Shown here: positions 16,606-25,074 of the stretch, piece after piece
How positions within the stretch are numbered: the stretch's first letter is position 1
Layout of the letters: the number at the start of each line of letters is the position of its first letter
From: Clostridium tunisiense TJ
GTDB lineage: Bacteria > Bacillota > Clostridia > Clostridiales > Clostridiaceae
Assembly (NCBI RefSeq): GCF_000300195.1
Contig: NZ_AMQH01000016.1
Coordinates: 62,001 to 126,000, forward strand
DNA: 64,000 nt
Reading direction: 5' to 3'
Program-made: the position numbers and the translations under genes
Notes under the pieces: generated by a model
The model's database searches: none
What the model saw: the letters and a program-made list of their open reading frames with translations, nothing else
What the model was told of the DNA's origin: nothing

Positions 16606-18336
16606 CTAATGTAAATACTTATTTAGAAGGTCTGCAATTAATTGATTTATGCCATTTATGTCTGGATTTTCAACCTTCTCATCCTTAATACCATACTTTC
16701 TTTTTAACTTAATAATTCTTTCCACACTTTCATTTATTCTTTGTTGCGAGATTTCTCCTTTTTCAATAGCTGATTTTAAAGCGGATTGGATTTTTTCAAC
16801 ATTATCATAGCCATGGCCTACTAAGATAATGTCGCTCCCAGCCTTTACTGATTCTACTGCTGCTTTGCCAATATCAAAATGCTCTACAATAGCCCCCATT
16901 GTCATGTCATCCGTTATGATTACCCCAGTAAAACCAAGTTGTTTTCTAAGAACATCCGTCATAACCACCTTTGACATAGAAGCCGGATTATTTTTATCTA
17001 ATTTAGGTATTAACATATGTGCTACCATCACAACCTCTGCTCCTTCATCCATGGCACGCTTAAAGGGGATTAACTCTAGTTTCATAAGTTCCTTAAGGGT
17101 TTTATTTACAATTGGCAGTTCAAGGTGAGAGTCCACTGCTGTATCTCCATGGCCTGGAAAATGCTTAATTGTTGGAATAACCTTTTGAGACTGTATCCCC
17201 TTCATGGTTTCAATGCCAAGTTTACTTACTATTTCTAGGTTGTTTCCAAAGGATCTGTCACCAATCACAGGGTTATTGGGATTGCTGTTAATATCAAGAA
17301 CAGGTGCAAAATCCAGATTTAAGCCAAATTCTTTTAACTCATAGCCTAAAAGTCTTCCAATTTTATAAGAAAATTCAGAGTTATTTACCTCTCCAATCTG
17401 TTTGTTTGGAGGAAAATTAGTAAGTGCCCCTGGTAATCTTATGACACGTCCACCCTCTTGGTCAACACCTAGAAATAGGGGTATATTAGAACTATTTTCA
17501 GCTTTTATTTGATTCACAAGTTCAACAGTTTGTGTAGGGTTTTCAAAGTTATTCTTATAAAAAATAATTCCTCCAACATGTAATTGGTTTATTAATTTTT
17601 GTGCTCCAGTATCCATTGTAGTTCCAGAGACCCCAGCAAAGATCATTTGCCCAATTTTTTCTTCCAAGTCCATTTTAGAAACCTCCTCAGAAATATATTG
17701 ATTTCCTTGTTCATTAGATTTTTCATCAATCTGTGAGTAGAGTGAACTATGGTCTACCTTTGGGTTTGGTTCTTTATCTGTAGGTCTTGGCAAAACCCAT
17801 AATAACTCAGTGGAAGTAGTTATATGATAGACAAGTATGATTTGATCATAGGTTGAATCCTTATAATATCTAAGATCATTAGGTTCTCCACCAATTTTCT
17901 TGATTTCTTTTAAAGAAATGGCTTGTAGTTCAGGATTATAATTTCTTATATCATTAACAATGTCATGAGTATAACCAAGAGTGACATGACGATTTTCATA
18001 CTCTTCATATCTACCTTCAGCTGTTTCCGAAATATGATTTGATTTTCCCGACTGTTCATTAACTTCCTTCCACTGTGTTTTCCCAGAAACAAAAGAAATA
18101 TTAGGAACTTTACCTTCCTTAGCTAAGGAAAATGTTTTCTTAACTAATTCCTCAAGTTTTGAAATCTCATCCTTATCCAAATCTAATGGTTTACCACTGT
18201 TGTGGTCAGTTATATTTGATTCCTCATTAACTGAACTTTTTTCTTTTAAGACATTAATACCAATCACCAAGGCTAAAATCAGGAGTAGAATTGTAAAAAT
18301 AAATAGCTTAAGCCGAGAAGTCCTTTGTTTATTCAT
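16606..18336 (-). CDS. GH3 family beta-N-acetylhexosaminidase (NagZ-like), membrane-anchored
   Basis: The 576-residue protein starts with a signal or anchor helix (LKLFIFTILLLILALVIG). A region of about 160 residues follows that resembles the DUF4309 module (ISFVSGKTQWKEV ... EIKKIGGEPNDLRYY). The GH3 catalytic domain covers roughly 215-545 and has VDQEGGRVIRLPG, the NagZ signature KHFPGHGDTAVDSH near 394, and IITDDMTMGA near 476. Extracellular NagZ of Gram-positives removes N-acetylglucosamine from peptidoglycan fragments during recycling. There is no obvious C-terminal domain. ATG 18336 is chosen because GGGGTGAGG fits it better than the GTG at 18345. Confidence 0.88.
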   Translation of the reverse strand: MNKQRTSRLKLFIFTILLLILALVIGINVLKEKSSVNEESNITDHNSGKPLDLDKDEISKLEELVKKTFSLAKEGKVPNISFVSGKTQWKEVNEQSGKSNHISETAEGRYEEYENRHVTLGYTHDIVNDIRNYNPELQAISLKEIKKIGGEPNDLRYYKDSTYDQIILVYHITTSTELLWVLPRPTDKEPNPKVDHSSLYSQIDEKSNEQGNQYISEEVSKMDLEEKIGQMIFAGVSGTTMDTGAQKLINQLHVGGIIFYKNNFENPTQTVELVNQIKAENSSNIPLFLGVDQEGGRVIRLPGALTNFPPNKQIGEVNNSEFSYKIGRLLGYELKEFGLNLDFAPVLDINSNPNNPVIGDRSFGNNLEIVSKLGIETMKGIQSQKVIPTIKHFPGHGDTAVDSHLELPIVNKTLKELMKLELIPFKRAMDEGAEVVMVAHMLIPKLDKNNPASMSKVVMTDVLRKQLGFTGVIITDDMTMGAIVEHFDIGKAAVESVKAGSDIILVGHGYDNVEKIQSALKSAIEKGEISQQRINESVERIIKLKRKYGIKDEKVENPDINGINQLIADLLNKYLH

Positions 18337-18632
18337 TTTCCTCACCCCTTTTTATCATATTATTTTTAGTATTTACAATTTCCTTAACAAATCTTCAACT
18401 ATACTTAAAATATGTTTATGGTACTCATGCTTTTTTATTACAAAGATCTCAATTGTCTTTTAAAATGAAGTATTAAATTTATCCTTCTCTTTCACTCTAT
18501 GTTCCGTACTCAAGGGTACGGTTATTTATATTACTAAGCATGGGAACTTATAACCTTCTGAAGAATATGCAAGGGTAAATAGTGGTAGTAATCCTAGTTT
18601 TTATATTTTTACCCCAGTATTGGAATAGAAAT

Positions 18633-18743
18633 TCAAAGGTGTTTGAATCTCTTTATCTCTCCTATTTCAGTAATGAAATATCCTTTTTTCTTTTGATAAT
18701 ATTCTAAACTCATCCATATCTCTCCAAAGAAAATCCCCTCCAT
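18633..18743 (-). CDS. Candidate 36-residue ORF or gene remnant
   Basis: The frame opens with MEGIFFGEIWMSLEYY and ends with EIGEIKRFKHL. It has a protein-like composition and an AGGA just before the ATG, but it starts inside the hairpin after the ABC permease gene. I recognise no family. It may be a remnant of a larger gene. The rest of the 18346-18824 gap shows nothing else. Confidence 0.2.
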   Translation of the reverse strand: MEGIFFGEIWMSLEYYQKKKGYFITEIGEIKRFKHL

Positions 18744-18770
18744 ATGTTCCTATAAACACCTGTGGAGGGG
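18735..18770 (-). terminator. Hairpin downstream of the ABC-2 permease
   Basis: CCCCTCCA pairs with TGGAGGGG around a 20-base loop. Read on the minus strand, ATTTTCTTT follows. It lies about 55 bp after the permease stop. Confidence 0.55.
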
Positions 18771-18824
18771 TAAAATTCAGTGAAAATATTAACTTTTATA
18801 TATGAGTGATGTCAAACCCAGTAC

Positions 18825-19589
18825 TTACAATTTTTTATAAGCCTTCATGGCAAAGCTATAAGCTACCAACATTATTACAATACACCACGCAAGGGCAACC
18901 CATATATCATTTCCTACGGGCTTACTTGCTAATAAATTACGAATAGCTTCTACCATAGGGGTTACAGGTTGATTTTCTGCAAAGACACGTACTACCGAAG
19001 GCATAGTATCTGTTGGTACAAAGGCAGAGCTGATAAAGGGTAGGAAAATGATTGGGTAAGAGAAGGCCCCTGCACCATCTGGTGTTTTAGCAGCAAGTCC
19101 AGCAATTACAGCCACCCAAGTCAAAGCAAGTGTAAAGATCCCAAGAATTCCAAAGACTCCTAACCATTCTAAGATTCCTGCTGAAGAGCGGAAGCCCATT
19201 AATAATGCAACAAGTATAATCACTATTACGGAAATTCCATTTGAAATTAATGAAGTTAATACATGTCCCCATAATACTGTAGAACGAGCTATAGGCATAG
19301 AGTGAAAACGCTGAAAAATACCACGTTCTTTATCTATAAACAATCGGTAAGATACATATGCAATGCCACTACCAATAGCCATTAACATTATACCTGGTAA
19401 TAGGTAATTAACATAATTCTCTGTACCAGTCTTAATTGCACCCCCGAATACATAAACGAATAATAGCATCATAGCAATTGGTGTAATACAAACTGTAATA
19501 ATTGTATCCATACTTCTAAAAATATGACGCATAGAACGTCCAAACATAACACTCATGTCTTTTAAAAAATATTTTTTTATTGATTCCAT
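18825..19589 (-). CDS. ABC-2 type transporter permease (daunorubicin-resistance type)
   Basis: This 254-residue protein has six predicted membrane helices and the ABC-2 pattern: a short cytosolic start, MFGRSMRHIFRSMDTI, then IDKERGIFQRFHSMPIARSTVLWGH between helices 2 and 3, and PIIFLPFISSAFVPTDTMP with NQPVTPMVEAIRNLL near the end. That matches DrrB-like permeases, which export drugs or lipids. The gene begins directly after the ATPase stop (TAAATG), so the two are translationally coupled and form one exporter. Confidence 0.9.
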   Translation of the reverse strand: MESIKKYFLKDMSVMFGRSMRHIFRSMDTIITVCITPIAMMLLFVYVFGGAIKTGTENYVNYLLPGIMLMAIGSGIAYVSYRLFIDKERGIFQRFHSMPIARSTVLWGHVLTSLISNGISVIVIILVALLMGFRSSAGILEWLGVFGILGIFTLALTWVAVIAGLAAKTPDGAGAFSYPIIFLPFISSAFVPTDTMPSVVRVFAENQPVTPMVEAIRNLLASKPVGNDIWVALAWCIVIMLVAYSFAMKAYKKL

Positions 19590-20351
19590 TTATTTATCCC
19601 CCTTTTTGCCAATGATTGTTAGGAATATTTCTTCTAAGGTAGGTTGCTTCTCAACATATTCAACCTTTGCAGGTGGAAATAATTTTTTCAACCCTTCTAG
19701 TGTGTCTAGAGCAATGATTTTTCCTCCATGAAGAATAGCAATTTTATCTGCAAGTTGTTCTGCTTCCTCTAAGTATTGAGTGGTTAAAAACACTGTAGTT
19801 CCTGTAGCTGATAATTCTTTTACAATTTTCCAAACTTCTAAACGTGCTTCTGGATCAAGCCCTGTTGTTGGCTCATCTAGGAAAATGATTTTTGGATTAC
19901 CCACAAGACTCATTGCTATATCAATTCTTCTTTTCATACCACCAGAGTAAGTACCCACTCTGCGATCTGCAGCTTCTGCCATACCAAAACGTTTAATTAG
20001 CTCATCAGCTACCACCTTTGGGTTTTTAAGATGTCTAAGTTTTGCTATCATTTGAAGATTTTCACGACCTGTCAAAATTTCATCAATAGCAGCAAACTGA
20101 CCAGTAAGACTTATGGAACTTCTAATGTTTCCTGGACTTTTTTCAATGTCAAAACCATTGATCTGAGCACTTCCAGCATCTGCTTTAAGTAAAGTAGCCA
20201 TAATTCTAATCATGGTTGTTTTTCCTGCTCCATTGGAACCTAGTAGTGCAAAGATGCCCCCCTGCTCTACTTCAAAATCCACTCCCTTAAGTACTTCTAC
20301 ATCTTTATAAGCTTTCTTTACCCCTTTAACTTCTATAATATTTTTTTTCAT
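19590..20351 (-). CDS. ABC transporter ATP-binding protein (DrrA-like)
   Basis: All nucleotide-binding motifs are present in 253 residues: Walker A GSNGAGKTT (about 38-46), Q loop around SLTGQFAAIDEILTGREN, signature YSGGMKRR (about 139-146), Walker B KIIFLDEPTTGLDPEA and switch TTQYLEEAEQLADKIAIL. TTQYLEEAEQLAD in place of a plain histidine switch is typical of the DrrA branch. The C-terminal tail has VEKQPTLEEIFLTI, also a DrrA feature. It pairs with the permease at 18825-19589. GGGGAGGAAAAGAAA precedes the ATG. Regulation is likely from the PadR gene four genes upstream. Confidence 0.93.
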   Translation of the reverse strand: MKKNIIEVKGVKKAYKDVEVLKGVDFEVEQGGIFALLGSNGAGKTTMIRIMATLLKADAGSAQINGFDIEKSPGNIRSSISLTGQFAAIDEILTGRENLQMIAKLRHLKNPKVVADELIKRFGMAEAADRRVGTYSGGMKRRIDIAMSLVGNPKIIFLDEPTTGLDPEARLEVWKIVKELSATGTTVFLTTQYLEEAEQLADKIAILHGGKIIALDTLEGLKKLFPPAKVEYVEKQPTLEEIFLTIIGKKGDK

Positions 20352-20430
20352 TTTCTTTTCCTCCCCTACAATATAGTAACCTTCCTCAAAGCTGCGTCTA
20401 ACTTTTTCAATGCAGCTAGAGAATTATCAT

Positions 20431-20475
20431 AAAAAAGAGCCGACAACAGTGATTTTACTCACGGTTATCGGCTCT
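20431..20475 (-). terminator. Terminator containing the KTR gene stop codon
   Basis: AGAGCCGA pairs with TCGGCTCT around a partly paired loop, followed on the minus strand by six T. The last codons and TAA of the KTR gene lie in the stem. It separates the KTR gene from the ABC genes; a second small hairpin (20390-20417, AGCTGC/GCAGCT) follows. Confidence 0.8.
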
Positions 20476-20653
20476 GCGTCATAGCGTCTGGCTCTTTGAT
20501 AACTGATATATTCATTTGTTTTACATTTATTATGGTTTCTTGTTTACACTTAGGACAAAATAACGGGAAGTTTTCAAGTACCGTATCAACACCTATCTTC
20601 ACCTTTGTTTTGTTACCACACACTGGGCATAATATCCACTCATATTTACACAC
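20465..20653 (-). CDS. Small cysteine-rich KTR protein
   Basis: The 62-residue protein WILCPVCGNKTKVKI ... FPLFCPKCKQETIINVKQM carries two CxxC pairs, a zinc ribbon, and the KxK/KTR motif region of the cysteine-rich KTR family. In other Firmicutes these small proteins are often found beside conjugative transposons and have unknown function. Start is GTG with GGGGATGG before it. The stop codon is inside a strong terminator, so the gene and terminator probably travel as a cassette. It interrupts a PadR-DUF1048-ABC cluster. Confidence 0.8.
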   Translation of the reverse strand: MCKYEWILCPVCGNKTKVKIGVDTVLENFPLFCPKCKQETIINVKQMNISVIKEPDAMTQSR

Positions 20654-20797
20654 TGTACCATCCCCTTACTTCAGGTTGTTGTTAACCACTATAATTTTTA
20701 TACCTGCAACCATTAAGCTGCAATTCAATGTACTCCCACATTGGGAGGAGCGCAGATTTTTCTATTTTAATTGCTTTTTCCATCCCATATCTCACTT

Positions 20798-21148
20798 TTA
20801 CTTTGTTTTATCTGTTACCTTTTTCATGGCCTTATTAACTTCTTGGTTAGCAGATTCTTGGTAGATGTCAGCATAAGTTTTTGAATCTTTGATTAAATCG
20901 TCGCAGAAAGCTGCTACATCTCTACCCGTCACCTCAAGGACACCTTTACCCAAGGTTACACCCTCTTCAAAAAGATCTATAATCCCTGATAACAAATCGA
21001 TGCCATCAGTTAACTCAACTGGACCCACCTTAAAGAGATATTTTTGAATCTCTTTATAAACAATCTGATAATCTTGTGGAAGGGTTTTAACACGAGCCAC
21101 ATGGGCTTTCCATTCTTTTTTGCCTTCAATTATATCTTGTATTCTCAT
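20798..21148 (-). CDS. DUF1048 family protein (second copy)
   Basis: The 116-residue protein belongs to the DUF1048 family: KEWKAHVARVKTLPQDYQIVYKEIQKYL, then a central region with LFEEGVTLGKGVLEVTGRDVAAFCDDL, then YADIYQESANQEVNKAM. It is entirely helical, with no membrane segment. The upstream gene encodes a paralogue with the same plan. DUF1048 pairs usually follow a PadR regulator and sit near ABC exporters; their biochemical role is unknown. Nine bases separate the two DUF1048 genes and AGGAGG precedes this one. Confidence 0.88.
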   Translation of the reverse strand: MRIQDIIEGKKEWKAHVARVKTLPQDYQIVYKEIQKYLFKVGPVELTDGIDLLSGIIDLFEEGVTLGKGVLEVTGRDVAAFCDDLIKDSKTYADIYQESANQEVNKAMKKVTDKTK

Positions 21149-21157
21149 TTCATCCTC

Positions 21158-21505
21158 CTATTTACCTAACTTTTTAGCAATATTATTATTAAGTTGCTCT
21201 CGCCACTTGTCACGATAAGACTTTGCCCCTTCTTCACCCACTAGGGCTAAGCAGAAGCCTTTGATATCGTCACCCAAAACCTCCTGGATGCTCTGTCCAT
21301 CCGCTGCCGTTTCCTCCAGTAGTCCAAGGACACCATCAAGAATTGGCATAAGGTTCCGACCAGTGAAATCTGAGTGGGACCAAAGATTTGCTTTAATTAT
21401 TTCCCATGCCCCTTGATAATCAGCAGGCAGCCTTTTCGCTCGGGATTCAAAAGTTTTAAATTCTTTAGTAATGTCACTTCCCGTGATTTTTTCCCAAAAA
21501 TTCAT
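21158..21505 (-). CDS. DUF1048 family protein (first copy)
   Basis: This 115-residue paralogue of the next gene has FKTFESRAKRLPADYQGAWEIIKANLW at the start and LLEETAADGQSIQEVLGDDIKGFCLALVGEEGAKSYRDKWREQLN at the end, the typical DUF1048 arrangement of helices. Its start codon overlaps the PadR stop by one base (TAATG), so expression is coupled to the regulator. This organisation points to a PadR-controlled unit that may assist or sense the drug exported by the downstream ABC transporter; that last step is inference. Confidence 0.88.
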   Translation of the reverse strand: MNFWEKITGSDITKEFKTFESRAKRLPADYQGAWEIIKANLWSHSDFTGRNLMPILDGVLGLLEETAADGQSIQEVLGDDIKGFCLALVGEEGAKSYRDKWREQLNNNIAKKLGK

Positions 21506-21828
21506 TATTTCTTCTCCTTTAACTCATTAATTTTTGATGATACGAACTCCCATTTTTCCCAGAACCTCCTCAGTTCCTCACGCCCCGCATCGTTGAGGTT
21601 AAAAAACTTTCGCGGTGGTCCCATATCCGATGGTTTCTTCGTAATTTCCACTAGCTTGTTTTTTTCAAGTCGTACTAAGATGGTATAAACTGTGCCGTCT
21701 ACAACATCCGAAAATCCCAATGCATTCAACCTCCTAGTAATCTCGTAGCCATATATTTCTTCATGGCTGATAATTTCTAGAACACAGCCTTCTAGCACTC
21801 CTTTAAGCATTTCCGTAAGGTTCTCCAA
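21505..21828 (-). CDS. PadR family transcriptional regulator
   Basis: The 107-residue protein has the PadR winged helix: LTEMLKGVLEGCVLEIIS, GYEITRRLNALGF, VDGTVYTILVRLEKNKLVEI and GPPRKFFNLNDAGREEL. The TTG at 21828 is taken as start because AAGGAG lies 8 bases before it and homologues begin MENLTEMLKG; the GTG at 21837 would overlap the ribosome binding site. It heads the DUF1048 and ABC cluster and probably represses it in the absence of drug. Confidence 0.9.
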   Translation of the reverse strand: MENLTEMLKGVLEGCVLEIISHEEIYGYEITRRLNALGFSDVVDGTVYTILVRLEKNKLVEITKKPSDMGPPRKFFNLNDAGREELRRFWEKWEFVSSKINELKEKK

Positions 21829-21848
21829 TGTAACCACTCCTTGCTATT

Positions 21849-21915
21849 CTGTATTACTGGTATTCAGTATTACTTACTACAGCTATATAGTATCACGCAG
21901 TAGTGCTGATGTCAA
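21849..21915 (-). promoter_or_regulatory. Promoter and direct-repeat operator of the PadR-DUF1048 operon
   Basis: On the minus strand TTGACA (21915-21910), a 17-base spacer and TACTAT (21892-21887) form a near-consensus sigma-A promoter. Between this and the start codon, the octamer GTATTACT (plus-strand reading) occurs at 21851-21858 and 21867-21874, a plausible PadR operator. The 21916-22161 stretch upstream holds nothing I can identify. Confidence 0.7.
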
Positions 21916-22161
21916 TACACTTTTTTATTTTTATCAGCAAGATTTAAAATAATACTAGGGATTATAAAAATGAAGTTGAGTATTCTCAATAACCTAGAGA
22001 TAAAACACTTTAACTTTCCATATAGTTTCTCTCTATATAAATGCATGCAAATAAGACTAAAATCAAACAGGCAAATCCTTAACCCTGAGATCAATCCCCC
22101 CTAGTCTGAATAAAATTTTCTACATCATTTTCTTGTAAAACTTCCGAAAAATTAAAAACAC

Positions 22162-22214
22162 AAAAATTAAAAAACACATTGATAAAATCATCAATGTGCT
22201 TTCTTAATTTTTAT
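22162..22214 (-). terminator. Terminator after the VOC gene
   Basis: CACATTGAT (22175-22183) pairs with ATCAATGTG (22190-22198), and the AAAATTAA and TTAATTTT flanks extend the stem. On the minus strand it ends in a T-rich run. Confidence 0.7.
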
Positions 22215-22286
22215 GTCTATAAATTGCATTCACTTAAGTTCATTATGTGTACTGAAAAACTTCCACTTCTAATTGAATATATAGTT

Positions 22287-22808
22287 TTACTTTTCAACTT
22301 TATTAAAGCTGTCAGCCCATTCTCTTACTCTACGGCTGCTTTCTTCTTCTGATAAATCTTCGATTCTAGTCATGATGGTCCATCTTACGTTAAAAGGATC
22401 TAAAATGCTTCCAAATCTATCCCCTGAAACAAAGTTAGCAATGGGCTCTCTAACCTTTGCCCCTCTTTCCACTGCATTTTCAAAGACCTTATCTACTTCA
22501 TCAACATAAATTGCCAAAGAATAGCAAGCTTCATCCCCTGTTGGCGGCAACATTAATTTATATGCTGGGTTAGCTGCACCTAACTGTAAACAGCCATTTC
22601 CAAAGTCTAATTCAGCATGAGCAATTATTTTGTTTCCACTTTCATCAGTAAATTCAGTAGTATCCTTAATCCTAGCGTTAAAAACACTGCTATAGAACTT
22701 TATTGCTTCTCTGGGATTCTTTACTACAATAAATGGTGTTATAGTTGTAAAGCCCTTTGGGATTCCGTTCTTTGTGTATTTACCAGTTACTCCAATATGT
22801 TTACTCAT
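22287..22808 (-). CDS. VOC family (glyoxalase/PhnB-like) protein
   Basis: At 173 residues this has one VOC domain: GFTTITPFIVVKNPREAIKFYSSVFNA, then ELDFGNGCLQLG, DEACYSLAIYVDEVDKVFENAVERGAKV, and DRFGSILDPFNVRWTI, closing with a SRRVREWADSF tail. This sequence order is that of PhnB/YhdH-type members. Some VOC proteins inactivate drugs such as bleomycin or fosfomycin, others are isomerases; no function can be assigned. AAAGGAGGA precedes the ATG. A terminator separates it from the WYL gene upstream, so it is a separate unit. Confidence 0.85.
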   Translation of the reverse strand: MSKHIGVTGKYTKNGIPKGFTTITPFIVVKNPREAIKFYSSVFNARIKDTTEFTDESGNKIIAHAELDFGNGCLQLGAANPAYKLMLPPTGDEACYSLAIYVDEVDKVFENAVERGAKVREPIANFVSGDRFGSILDPFNVRWTIMTRIEDLSEEESSRRVREWADSFNKVEK

Positions 22809-22865
22809 AATTCTTCCTCCTTTAAATTCACGAAATACCTTTCTTCATTGTTATACTTATTATAA

Positions 22866-22902
22866 AACAGCTTCACTGACAACTGCTGTCAGTGAAGCTG
22901 TT
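22866..22902 (-). terminator. Terminator overlapping the WYL gene stop codon
   Basis: A perfect 16-base stem, AACAGCTTCACTGACA with TGTCAGTGAAGCTGTT, has a 5-base loop and is followed on the minus strand by TTTTAT. Confidence 0.85.
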
Positions 22903-23863
22903 AACTTTGATAATATTCCATTAACTCTGCTGTAACATAAACCAATGCCTTTTTCAAGGTTTCAGGCTTTATCACCTGAATAGCTTTACCATAGGATAAG
23001 AGAAAATATGGTACGTATTTATGAATTACTCTTTCATCAAGTAAAAAAGTAGCTTCATTTAAAGTCCTTTCTTCAAGATGATGCCCTAAAAACCAATGAT
23101 TGCACAGATCGTCCAAGGCTTCTGCCCTACCACTTATAACTAATGAAACCATTTCTGCCTTACCTTCTTGGTGGGGTAAAATACTTTGCATAAAAAACTC
23201 TCTTGCTGAAAAGTCTTCTGGACGCATAAAGTCCCTTTTAATATGTTTTATGTCTAAAATCCTCTCAACTCTAAAACTGCGGATTTCATTCCTAAGATGA
23301 CAAAATGCCACAGTGTACCATTTGTTATTCCAATAAAGTACTCCATAAGGGTCAATAGTTCTTTGTTTTGGTTGCTCTTCCTTACTTGTTCGGTACACAA
23401 TTTCAACAGAATGCTGATTCACTACAGCTTGCTCAAGTTCCCGTAATGTAACCTTAACCTTAGGGTCAGAAACACGATTTATTACATCAAAGGTAGCTAA
23501 ATGATCATCCAGTAGTTTTTCCTGTTCCACATTAGAATACATCTTTAACTTTTCTGTAGCTTTGTCTAAGGATTCACTAAAAGGATATCCAGCTTCTTTT
23601 GCAAATGTAGCCGCTTGAAGTATAGCCTTTTGTTCTTCAACTGAAAAAAACAAAGGTGCTCTGATAAAATTGTTCAATAAACTATAACCACCCTTCTGAC
23701 CTGTGTCGGATACTATAGGTACCCCGCTGGCGCAGAGAGAATCTATATAGCGGTAAACTGTTCTTATATTTATTTCTAATTTTTCTGCTATTTGCTTAGC
23801 CGTTATTTTTTCTCCTGAATTCAGCATCCACAGAATGGCTAGCATATTATCGTTTTTTGACAA
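22901..23863 (-). CDS. YafY-type transcriptional regulator with WYL domain
   Basis: The N-terminal helix-turn-helix (ITAKQIAEKLEINIRTVYRYIDSLCASGVPIV), the WYL core (YGVLYWNNKWYTVAFCH, with KWYTVAF as the signature) and a C-terminal WCX region make this a 320-residue regulator of the same type as the one at 6948. The start is TTG, 6 bases after GAGGTGGTG. A perfect palindrome upstream (23945-23959) may be its operator. The target is not known. Confidence 0.88.
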   Translation of the reverse strand: MSKNDNMLAILWMLNSGEKITAKQIAEKLEINIRTVYRYIDSLCASGVPIVSDTGQKGGYSLLNNFIRAPLFFSVEEQKAILQAATFAKEAGYPFSESLDKATEKLKMYSNVEQEKLLDDHLATFDVINRVSDPKVKVTLRELEQAVVNQHSVEIVYRTSKEEQPKQRTIDPYGVLYWNNKWYTVAFCHLRNEIRSFRVERILDIKHIKRDFMRPEDFSAREFFMQSILPHQEGKAEMVSLVISGRAEALDDLCNHWFLGHHLEERTLNEATFLLDERVIHKYVPYFLLSYGKAIQVIKPETLKKALVYVTAELMEYYQS

Positions 23864-23944
23864 AGCACCACCTCTTTTCCTTACTCATTTCCATTTAGTA
23901 TGTTCCTTTAGTTTTATCTCTATTTTCATTATTAAATCTCTATT

Positions 23945-23959
23945 CTGTTATTATAACAG
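23945..23959. promoter_or_regulatory. 6-3-6 palindrome upstream of the WYL regulator
   Basis: CTGTTAttaTAACAG is a perfect palindrome 82 bp before the start and contains TATAAT on the minus strand as a possible -10 box. The geometry matches the palindrome before the other WYL gene, but the sequence differs. Confidence 0.45.
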
Positions 23960-24157
23960 GATATTTTTCCATTAAATAGAGTAACAGGAGGCTCAACTTC
24001 AATTTTACTTAAATACTTGTAAAATTTTTAAGAAGTTTTGCCTACCTGTTCTATATTTCTACAGCTTTTATAAATTTACTAATTAAGTCCCCTAGTGCTG
24101 AATATTCAAGAGCAAGACTATAACAAGCTAATTATAATTCTCCTCTTTCATCCTTAG

Positions 24158-25033
24158 CTACTTTCTTTTCTTCACTGGTATCCATATTTCACTTTTGAAA
24201 TTTGGAGAAGTTGTATCTTTGCTCTCATTCCACAGTATCTCAGGTCCTTCTGTTATTTCATAATTTGAACATGGAAACCATTCAGAGTAAATGCGTCCCC
24301 AGACATTTTGTAGTGTCTCTGGGAAAGGTCCTACTGCCTCAAATATAGCCCAAGTTGAAGGTTTCACTGTAAGCTCTGCTAAATCCTTTGGGCACTGCTT
24401 ATTTGTTGCTACCCCAATGTAGTGATCAAGCACGCCCTTCTCTTCCATTCTTCCCTCTGAAAAGTTCACTGATGCACTTATTAGGCCCATTGGCTCCACA
24501 TTTGAAAGTTCTTTAAGTGTTTTAATCATCTCCATGTTTAGGCTTTGCCACATAGCAGCAATTTCTGGATTTACTCCGTTAAAAACTATTGGCACTGTTT
24601 TCTTTATGCCAACTATTGAAAAGGCTTCTTTTTCTTCAATTCGATAATTCATTTCATTTCCCCCTTGTATTGATAATTGGAAGGTCATTCTTGGATAGGA
24701 TTTCAGACATTGACCCTTGTTTCTAGCTTCAGAAGGAGTTATTCCATGTAACCCTTGAAAAGCTCTTGCAAAGGAGTCCGCTGAGCTGTAGCCGTATTTT
24801 ACTGCAACATCAATAACTCTTATATCACTGTTATTAAGTTCAAAGGCTGCAAGGGTTAGTCGTCTACGCCTGATGTACTCTGATAGGGTTACTCCTGCAA
24901 GGAAAGAAAACATCCTTTGAAAGTGATATTGTGAGCATAAAGCTATCTTAGCAACTTCTTTCAAATCAATGTCACCATCAAGATTTTCTTCAATATAACT
25001 AAGTGCTTTGTTCATATTTTTAATTGAATCCAT
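24158..25033 (-). CDS. AraC family regulator with GyrI-like effector domain
   Basis: The first 105 residues are a typical AraC/XylS DNA-binding domain, with two helix-turn-helices ([19 protein letters not shown] and [33 protein letters not shown]). The C-terminal 160 residues start with [20 protein letters not shown] and end with [27 protein letters not shown], which is the GyrI-like small-molecule-binding fold, as in Rob and BltR-like activators. Such regulators turn on drug efflux or detoxification genes. The macrolide phosphotransferase-like gene lies 41 bp upstream on the same strand. GAGGAGG precedes the ATG. Confidence 0.88.
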   Translation of the reverse strand: MDSIKNMNKALSYIEENLDGDIDLKEVAKIALCSQYHFQRMFSFLAGVTLSEYIRRRRLTLAAFELNNSDIRVIDVAVKYGYSSADSFARAFQGLHGITPSEARNKGQCLKSYPRMTFQLSIQGGNEMNYRIEEKEAFSIVGIKKTVPIVFNGVNPEIAAMWQSLNMEMIKTLKELSNVEPMGLISASVNFSEGRMEEKGVLDHYIGVATNKQCPKDLAELTVKPSTWAIFEAVGPFPETLQNVWGRIYSEWFPCSNYEITEGPEILWNESKDTTSPNFKSEIWIPVKKRK

Positions 25034-25074
25034 GTTATGACCTCCTCATATCAATAGATTAACAGAGACTGAAA

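Noticed and set aside
21912-22094. 60-codon open frame on the minus strand in the PadR upstream gap
   Set aside because: No ribosome binding site, unlike any known protein, and it overlaps the PadR promoter.
24040-24157. Minus-strand reading ACYSLALEYSALGDLISKF downstream of the AraC gene
   Set aside because: Protein-like, but there is a stop just upstream and no start codon; too short to call even as a pseudogene.
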